From assembly GCA_964422725.1 (NCBI GenBank), contig CAYRCC010000016.1, positions 1 to 46,532 on the forward strand: a DNA stretch of 46,532 nucleotides, given 5' to 3'. Numbering within the stretch: position 1 is the stretch's first letter; every line of letters begins with the position of its first letter. A model generated the notes under the pieces. That model did no database searches. It saw nothing but the letters and a program-made list of their open reading frames with translations, and was not told the DNA's origin. Of this stretch, positions 42,044 through 46,532 are shown piece by piece. Both the position numbers and the translations under genes were made by a program. This DNA is from CAKSNH01 sp964422725. GTDB taxonomy: Bacteria; Bacillota; Clostridia; UBA1381.

Positions 42044-44022
42044 ATCGCATCCACCTCCGCTATAATTTGTCTGTTTGAAAATCCCTGCAAGTCCATAGCA
42101 CCGGACGGACACACAACCGTACAAGCACCACAGCCCTGACAAAGTGCGCTGTTTACATTTGCAATCCTTCTGTCCTCTCTGATGCCGTGGTCATTAACCT
42201 GTTTAACCTCGTATGTTATAGCACCGTACGGACACACGTTTGCACAGTTTGAACAGCCGTTGCACAACAACTCATCAGGCTTTGCCGTACAAGGATTTGT
42301 CAAAAGCTTATCCTTGGCAAGCAGTCCGATTGCCTTCACTGCCGCCGCACCTGCCTGTGCAACGGTTTCAGGAATGTCCTTAGGTCCTTGGCATACACCC
42401 GACAGGAATATACCGGCTGTAGGCGATTCTACAGGACGAAGTTTTGCGTGTGCTTCTGTAAGGAAATTGTTTGTATCTATACTTGCCGTAAGCATTGTGG
42501 CTATTTTTCTTACGTCAGCCGACGGCTCTATTGCAGTTGCCAAAACAACCATATCTGCCTCTTTCAGTATTTGTTTGTTATCCAACAAGTCAGAACCCTG
42601 TACCAGCAATTTTCCGTTCGGCTGCGGTGCAACCTTACCTACCTGACCTTTTATATAGTTCACGCCGTACTGCTCTACGGCACGTCTGTAAAATTCGTCA
42701 AAATTCTTGCCCGGGGTACGCACATCAATATAGAATACCGTAACGTTCACATCAGGATATTTATCCCTGATAAGCATTGCGTGCTTAGCGGTATACATAC
42801 AGCAAATCTTTGAACAATAACCCTTTCCGCGCGCATCGTCACAACGACTGCCGACACACTGAATAAACACTATTTCGTGCGGATGCTTACCGTCCGAAAG
42901 ACGTTCGAGATGTCCCTTTGTCGGACCTGCCGCATTCATAATTCTTTCAAGCTCAAGCGATGTGATTACGTCCTTGCTTTGGTTATATGCGTATTCATCG
43001 TAATTATCCAGTTTAATCGTATCAAATCCCGTTGCCACTATAATTGCGCCGTACTTTTGCGTAACAATTTCGTCCTGCTGAGTATAGTCGATTGCTCCCG
43101 CCTGACAAACCTTTTCGCAAAGACCGCATTTTCCGGTTTTAAACTTTATGCAAGCCTCTCTGTCGATTACCGGCACATTAGGTATTGCCTGTGCAAACGG
43201 TGTATAGATAGCACTTCGGGTATTGAGTCCTCTGTTAAACTCACTGGGAGTCTTTCTCGACGGACACTTTTCCTGACACGCACCGCAGCCTGTACATTTA
43301 TTCATATCAACACTTCTCGCCTTTTTACGGATATCAACCGTAAAATCACCGACAAATCCGGTTACCTTTTCCACTTCACTGTAAGTGTAGATATTGATTT
43401 TTTCGTGTGCCGATGCCTCAACCATTTTTGGTGTAAGAATACAAGCCGAACAGTCAAGAGTCGGGAATGTTTTGTCAAGCTGCGACATTCTGCCGCCGAT
43501 ACTCGGAGTTTTCTCCACAATATCGACTTCATATCCCGCATCGGCTATATCAATCGCCGTCTGTATACCGGCAATACCGCCGCCGATAACCAACGCTCTT
43601 TTTGTGACTCTGCTCTCCCCCGGCTGTAAAGGTGCGTTAAGATTTACCTTTGCCACTGCCGCTCTTGCAAGTATAACAGCTTTTTCGGTTGCTTCCTCGA
43701 TATCCTTGTGTATCCATGAGCAATGCTCTCTTATGTTGGCTATTTCAACCATATACGGGTTAAGACCGGCTTTTTCAGCCGCTTTTCTGAAAGTCTGCTC
43801 ATGCATACGCGGTGAACACGAACAAACCACGATTCCGGTAAGCCCCTTTTCCTTGATTGCCGCGGCAATTTTAGCCTGACCCGCCTCAGAACACATATAC
43901 TGGTAATCTTCCGCGTGAACCACACCGGGTTCTGCCGAGATAACCTCAACAACTTTTTTTACGTCTACCGTAGCTGCAATATTACTGCCGCAATGACAGA
44001 CGAAAACACCTATTTTCTGCAC
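42034..44022 (-). CDS. hdrA: HdrA: flavin-bifurcating subunit of heterodisulfide reductase
   Basis: A 662-residue flavoprotein and the heart of the proposed electron-bifurcating complex. In order: N-terminal domain with CHCGSN; FAD-binding ALVIGGGIAGIQTAIDIADAG near 143-165; a cysteine-rich DCSACILTPKM segment near 190; a ferredoxin-type motif CTGCGACQEKCP near 243-253; CGLCEKVC near 299; thioredoxin-reductase-like domain; then two C-terminal [4Fe-4S] motifs, CNGCSNCANVCPYG and CQGCGACTVVCPSG, the probable ferredoxin-facing exit. I chose the GTG at 44022, with GGAGG 8 bases before it, giving MQKIGVFVCHCG; the frame opens three codons earlier. FAD bifurcation in HdrA is known from the methanogen enzyme; here it is inferred. 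Confidence 0.93.
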   Translation of the reverse strand: MQKIGVFVCHCGSNIAATVDVKKVVEVISAEPGVVHAEDYQYMCSEAGQAKIAAAIKEKGLTGIVVCSCSPRMHEQTFRKAAEKAGLNPYMVEIANIREHCSWIHKDIEEATEKAVILARAAVAKVNLNAPLQPGESRVTKRALVIGGGIAGIQTAIDIADAGYEVDIVEKTPSIGGRMSQLDKTFPTLDCSACILTPKMVEASAHEKINIYTYSEVEKVTGFVGDFTVDIRKKARSVDMNKCTGCGACQEKCPSRKTPSEFNRGLNTRSAIYTPFAQAIPNVPVIDREACIKFKTGKCGLCEKVCQAGAIDYTQQDEIVTQKYGAIIVATGFDTIKLDNYDEYAYNQSKDVITSLELERIMNAAGPTKGHLERLSDGKHPHEIVFIQCVGSRCDDARGKGYCSKICCMYTAKHAMLIRDKYPDVNVTVFYIDVRTPGKNFDEFYRRAVEQYGVNYIKGQVGKVAPQPNGKLLVQGSDLLDNKQILKEADMVVLATAIEPSADVRKIATMLTASIDTNNFLTEAHAKLRPVESPTAGIFLSGVCQGPKDIPETVAQAGAAAVKAIGLLAKDKLLTNPCTAKPDELLCNGCSNCANVCPYGAITYEVKQVNDHGIREDRRIANVNSALCQGCGACTVVCPSGAMDLQGFSNRQIIAEVDAICR

Positions 44023-44027
44023 AACAA

Positions 44028-44417
44028 TCACCTCCTGTATCTTCTGAATGCACTGACTAACAGCTGCTGCGGCACATCGTCGTCAATCAGCTCCGGAATT
44101 TCTTCGGCTTTCAAATAGTCCCGACCTTTTTGACGTACCACTACCTGTCTTGCCGCATCAATCAGCTTGCCCGGCTTTACTCCGCGCGGACAACGTTCAA
44201 CGCAAGCAAAGCACGACAAGCATTTCCAAAGTGACTTTGAATTTGTCAATGCTTCAATATCGTTATTGATTACATATGAAACAAACTGGTGCGGCTTGAT
44301 ATCCATGTCATTAAAAGACGGGCACGTTGCCGAGCATTTGCCGCACTTCATACATTTAAGCGGATTAACGCCGCTAATCTGCATAATTTTTTCAGCCTGA
44401 TTTTTTACACCGCTCAT
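44028..44417 (-). CDS. hdrC: HdrC: iron-sulfur subunit of heterodisulfide reductase
   Basis: A 129-residue protein with two [4Fe-4S] motifs, CMKCGKCSATCP (about 22-33) and CLSCFACVERCP (about 66-77), which conduct electrons from HdrA to HdrB. Length and cysteine spacing are typical of HdrC. The gene overlaps hdrB by four bases (ATGA type), and its TGA overlaps the hdrA ribosome site. There is no membrane segment, so this is the soluble HdrABC type and not HdrDE. Confidence 0.92.
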   Translation of the reverse strand: MSGVKNQAEKIMQISGVNPLKCMKCGKCSATCPSFNDMDIKPHQFVSYVINNDIEALTNSKSLWKCLSCFACVERCPRGVKPGKLIDAARQVVVRQKGRDYLKAEEIPELIDDDVPQQLLVSAFRRYRR

Positions 44418-45202
44418 TCCGATACCTCCTCTTTTACGCCGAGAGCCTCAGCCAACAATTCGGTAAAATAGTATACCGGAATATCCGAGCTCTTGTTCAA
44501 ATTGTACATACACAGCGGACAGGCGGTAATAAGCATTTGAGCACCGAAACCTTTCGCGCTTTCCGCAATAGTATCGCACATATTCTTTGCCATTTGTTTT
44601 TCCTTGAGCGAGATATATCCTCCGCAACATTCGTTGCGATACGGATATACAACCGGTTCTGCACCGATTGCGCGGATAAAGTTCTCCATAATTGTAGGAT
44701 TTTCCGCATTATCAAACTGAAGTATACCGCTCGGACGGAGCAACAGACAGCCGTAATAAGCACCTATTTTTCTGCCCGTAAGCGGATTCACCGTCTTTTC
44801 CTTTATTTTATCAAAACCGACACGGTCACGGAGAACCTCCAAATAATGCAAAACATTCGTTTCACCGTTATACGGTTCGTCCGGATTCATATAATTATTT
44901 GCTTTTGTACGAATATCTTCAACATTTTTCATATCATCGTTTACCCTTTTGAGTACGTGATGACAAGCAGAACACAGCGTAATCAAATCCTGACTCTTGG
45001 TTTTTGCTTCATTCAAAGCGCGTACCGACGAAAGCTTTGAGGCAATTTCGTCTGAACCCAACGGATACACACCGCCGCAGCACTGCCAATTTTCTATTTC
45101 TTCCAATTCAAATCCCAAAGCCAACGCACACGCTCTTGCATACTTATCAAGCTGTGTTGCCTTGGTTTTAAGAGTACATCCCGGATAGTAACTGTACTTC
45201 AT
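44414..45202 (-). CDS. hdrB: HdrB: CCG-domain catalytic subunit of heterodisulfide reductase
   Basis: A 262-residue protein with two complete CCG motifs that bind non-cubane [4Fe-4S] clusters: C9, C41-C42, C77, C80 and C152, C192-C193, C228, C231. In methanogens these two clusters cleave the CoM-S-S-CoB disulfide. Keeping both sets intact means this protein could reduce a disulfide; the partner here is unknown, since a Firmicute should lack these coenzymes. Start: ATG at 45202, 11 bases after AAGGA, giving MKYSYYPGCTL; the ATG at 45211 is only two bases from the site. It lies 42 bases after mdh. Confidence 0.93.
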   Translation of the reverse strand: MKYSYYPGCTLKTKATQLDKYARACALALGFELEEIENWQCCGGVYPLGSDEIASKLSSVRALNEAKTKSQDLITLCSACHHVLKRVNDDMKNVEDIRTKANNYMNPDEPYNGETNVLHYLEVLRDRVGFDKIKEKTVNPLTGRKIGAYYGCLLLRPSGILQFDNAENPTIMENFIRAIGAEPVVYPYRNECCGGYISLKEKQMAKNMCDTIAESAKGFGAQMLITACPLCMYNLNKSSDIPVYYFTELLAEALGVKEEVSE

Positions 45203-45244
45203 AACTGACATAATCCTTTCTGTAACATTTTCTGCCAAATCTTG

Positions 45245-46192
45245 TTATAACTCAATCTGTGCAATAACATCTTTAAGCGACTTTGCGCTCTTTTGCAGCT
45301 TTGCGACCTCCTCGTCGGTAAGGCGCATCGGCAGTTTGCCTGCAATTCCGTTAGGACCTACCAAGGTCAGCGTACTAAGACAGACATCTTCTATACCATA
45401 TTCGCCGTGCATCATAGATGAAATTGTCGCAACTGATTCCGAAGAAGATGTAAGTATCGAGCAAAGCTCACAGACAGCTGTTGCAACGGCGTAGAATGTT
45501 GCGCCTTTGTTCGCAATGATTTTGCCGCCAGACTTTTGTACATATGTAAGCATTTCGTCTTTATCAAGCGGTGCAACCTTTCTTCCGAGTTTTTCGGCGC
45601 ATTTATAGTAATCATCAAGGCTTATACTTGCAACATCGGCAGCCGACCACGGAATAAACGAGCTGTCGCCGTGTTCACCGAACACATATGCGTGTATATT
45701 TTTTTGTGCAACCTGCAAAAGCTCGGAAAGTCCGTATTTCAAACGTGCTGTATCAAGTATTGTACCGGAGCCTATAACCTGATTTTCGGGAAGCCCTGAA
45801 ATTTTTGTAAACACATACGTCATAACGTCAACAGGATTGCTGACAATAATGTAAAGTGCATCGGGAGCGACCTCTACAATTTTCGGCGTAATACTCTTGA
45901 GTATGTTTACATTGGTTTGTGTAAGCTCAAGGCGCGTCTGTCCCGGCTTACGCGCAATGCCGGAGGTGATTATTACAATATCGGAGTCCTTTGCGTCCTC
46001 ATATTCTCCGGCAATAACCGAAATAGGATTACGGAAACACGTACCCTGAATAATGTCAAGTACCTCCCCTTCAACCTTTTCCTTGTTCACATCAATCAGA
46101 ACAAGCTCAGATGCAATATCATCTTTGGATAAAGTATAGGCTATGGTAGCACCAACACTGCCGGCACCTATGATTGTGATTTTGCGCTGCAT
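45245..46192 (-). CDS. mdh: LDH-like malate dehydrogenase
   Basis: A 315-residue NAD-dependent 2-hydroxyacid dehydrogenase of the lactate/malate family. NAD-binding GAGSVGATIAYTL is at 9-21. Catalytic residues are H174 in GEHGD, D147 and R150 in LDTAR, and R87. The overall sequence looks like L-lactate dehydrogenase, but the substrate-specificity residue (position 102 in LDH numbering), Gln in lactate enzymes, is R81 here (ARKPGQTR). Arginine at that position selects oxaloacetate/malate, and changing Gln to Arg converts a Bacillus lactate dehydrogenase into a malate dehydrogenase. With fumarase and fumarate reductase in the same operon, malate dehydrogenase is the better call. AAGGAG precedes the ATG. 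First gene of the operon. Confidence 0.85.
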   Translation of the reverse strand: MQRKITIIGAGSVGATIAYTLSKDDIASELVLIDVNKEKVEGEVLDIIQGTCFRNPISVIAGEYEDAKDSDIVIITSGIARKPGQTRLELTQTNVNILKSITPKIVEVAPDALYIIVSNPVDVMTYVFTKISGLPENQVIGSGTILDTARLKYGLSELLQVAQKNIHAYVFGEHGDSSFIPWSAADVASISLDDYYKCAEKLGRKVAPLDKDEMLTYVQKSGGKIIANKGATFYAVATAVCELCSILTSSSESVATISSMMHGEYGIEDVCLSTLTLVGPNGIAGKLPMRLTDEEVAKLQKSAKSLKDVIAQIEL

Positions 46193-46210
46193 AATGACAT
46201 CTCCTTCTAT

Positions 46211-46228
46211 TTTGTTTTTTTTTTAACA
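46211..46228 (-). promoter_or_regulatory. Possible Rex operator in the mdh leader
   Basis: TTGTTTTTTTTTTAACAA fits the clostridial Rex pattern TTGTTAANNNNTTAACAA at 12 of 14 defined positions. It lies between the predicted transcription start and the ribosome site. It is a low-complexity sequence, so chance is possible. Confidence 0.35.
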
Positions 46229-46254
46229 ATCTTTTTTATTACTATATATAAATC

Positions 46255-46283
46255 TATTCTAACATATTGACAATTTCATAACA
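46255..46283 (-). promoter_or_regulatory. Promoter of the mdh-hdr-flx-frd-fum operon
   Basis: On the minus strand, -35 TTGTTA (46278-46283), 17-base spacer, -10 TAGAAT (46255-46260). The start near 46248 gives a leader of about 56 bases. It overlaps a Rex-like site. Confidence 0.6.
46266..46283 (-). promoter_or_regulatory. Possible Rex operator overlapping the mdh -35
   Basis: On the minus strand, TTGTTATGAAATTGTCAA fits TTGTTAANNNNTTAACAA at 11 of 14 defined positions. It covers the -35 and part of the spacer, so a bound repressor would block polymerase. Rex releases DNA at high NADH, which would suit an NADH-consuming pathway. Confidence 0.45.
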
Positions 46284-46532
46284 AGTGTTTTTTGAAAAAA
46301 AATTATAAAAATTTTATTTTTTTCCGAATAATCTGTACTATTTTGATTTATTTTGTATTAATGGTATTTATTGCTATAAGTAACGGTATTAAAACCACCG
46401 CACAAATTCCGGCGTTCCGTTTTCGGCATACTATAATTAATCTATGAAATTAATTTTAAAAAAATGTTTTAAAAAATAACTAAATTGCAATATCAAATAG
46501 GACATTTTCAAAAATTTCAGCAGAAATGCTGT
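46284..46532. other. AT-rich intergenic region upstream of mdh
   Basis: About 250 bases with no convincing gene on either strand. It contains long A and T runs and a GC-richer island near 46396-46427 with repeated TTCCG-type words (TTCCGGCG, TTCCG, TTCGG) that could bind a regulator, but no clear symmetric operator. A small perfect hairpin, CAGCA-GAAA-TGCTG, at 46518-46531 lies at the window edge and may belong to a terminator of a gene outside. Confidence 0.5.

Noticed and set aside
45245..46192. L-lactate dehydrogenase call for the first gene of the redox operon
   Set aside because: The specificity residue is arginine (R81), and the neighbours are fumarase and fumarate reductase. Lactate dehydrogenase remains possible without an assay.
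34144..46192. HdrABC and Tfr-like proteins as a sign of a methanogenic archaeon
   Set aside because: PolC, RbgA, UvrAB, T-box, sigma-A promoters and sporulation genes are bacterial and Firmicute-like.

Overview
The window looks like chromosomal DNA from an anaerobic, spore-forming Clostridia-type Firmicute of fairly low GC. The evidence is a PolC-type replicative polymerase, RbgA, a T-box leader in front of thrS, perfect sigma-A promoters with 17-bp spacers, strong GGAGG ribosome sites, sporulation-linked genes (yunB, ytxC-like, a GerMN protein), the activase of the oxygen-sensitive class III ribonucleotide reductase (nrdG), and a large oxygen-sensitive iron-sulfur redox operon. I see no prophage, insertion sequence, CRISPR array, tRNA or rRNA.

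Layout. 1-4.3 kb (+): the 3' part of polC, cut by the window edge, then rbgA. 4.4-8.1 kb (-): nrdG and a very large double glycosyltransferase membrane protein. 8.3-10.7 kb (+): an autoregulated ArsR/SmtB-type metal sensor followed directly by ftsH. 10.7-12.4 kb: a transaldolase (-) diverging from a TSCPD protein and a GerMN protein (+). 12.5-20.1 kb (-): a housekeeping and sporulation cluster transcribed thrS, yunB, ligA, M20 amidohydrolase, pentein-like protein, ytxC, headed by a threonine T-box. 20.2-25.4 kb (-): uvrB, a small unknown gene and uvrA, translationally coupled. 25.5-30.2 kb (-): a 1563-residue secreted protein with two RCC1-type propellers, chitobiase-C-like domains and a beta-helix. 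30.4-33.4 kb: a GH42 beta-galactosidase (-) diverging from an AraC-family regulator (+) over a repeated palindromic operator.

33.6-46.2 kb (-) is the most interesting region. It is one collinear block of thirteen genes: mdh, hdrB, hdrC, hdrA, flxD, flxC, flxB, flxA, frdB, frdA, an AspT-type carrier, then the two subunits of an iron-sulfur fumarase. Together they encode the reductive arm oxaloacetate to malate to fumarate to succinate, with the electron supply built in: a complete FlxABCD-HdrABC flavin-based electron-bifurcation module sits next to a soluble, anchor-less fumarate reductase that resembles the methanogen thiol:fumarate reductase. The first gene would usually be called lactate dehydrogenase, but it has arginine at the substrate-specificity position, which fits malate dehydrogenase. 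Two Rex-like sites lie at the proposed promoter.

I infer that this operon encodes NADH-dependent, ferredoxin-reducing (bifurcating) fumarate respiration in the cytoplasm, with the carrier exporting succinate or exchanging dicarboxylates. This is a hypothesis from gene content and motifs. I know of no characterised enzyme with this exact composition.
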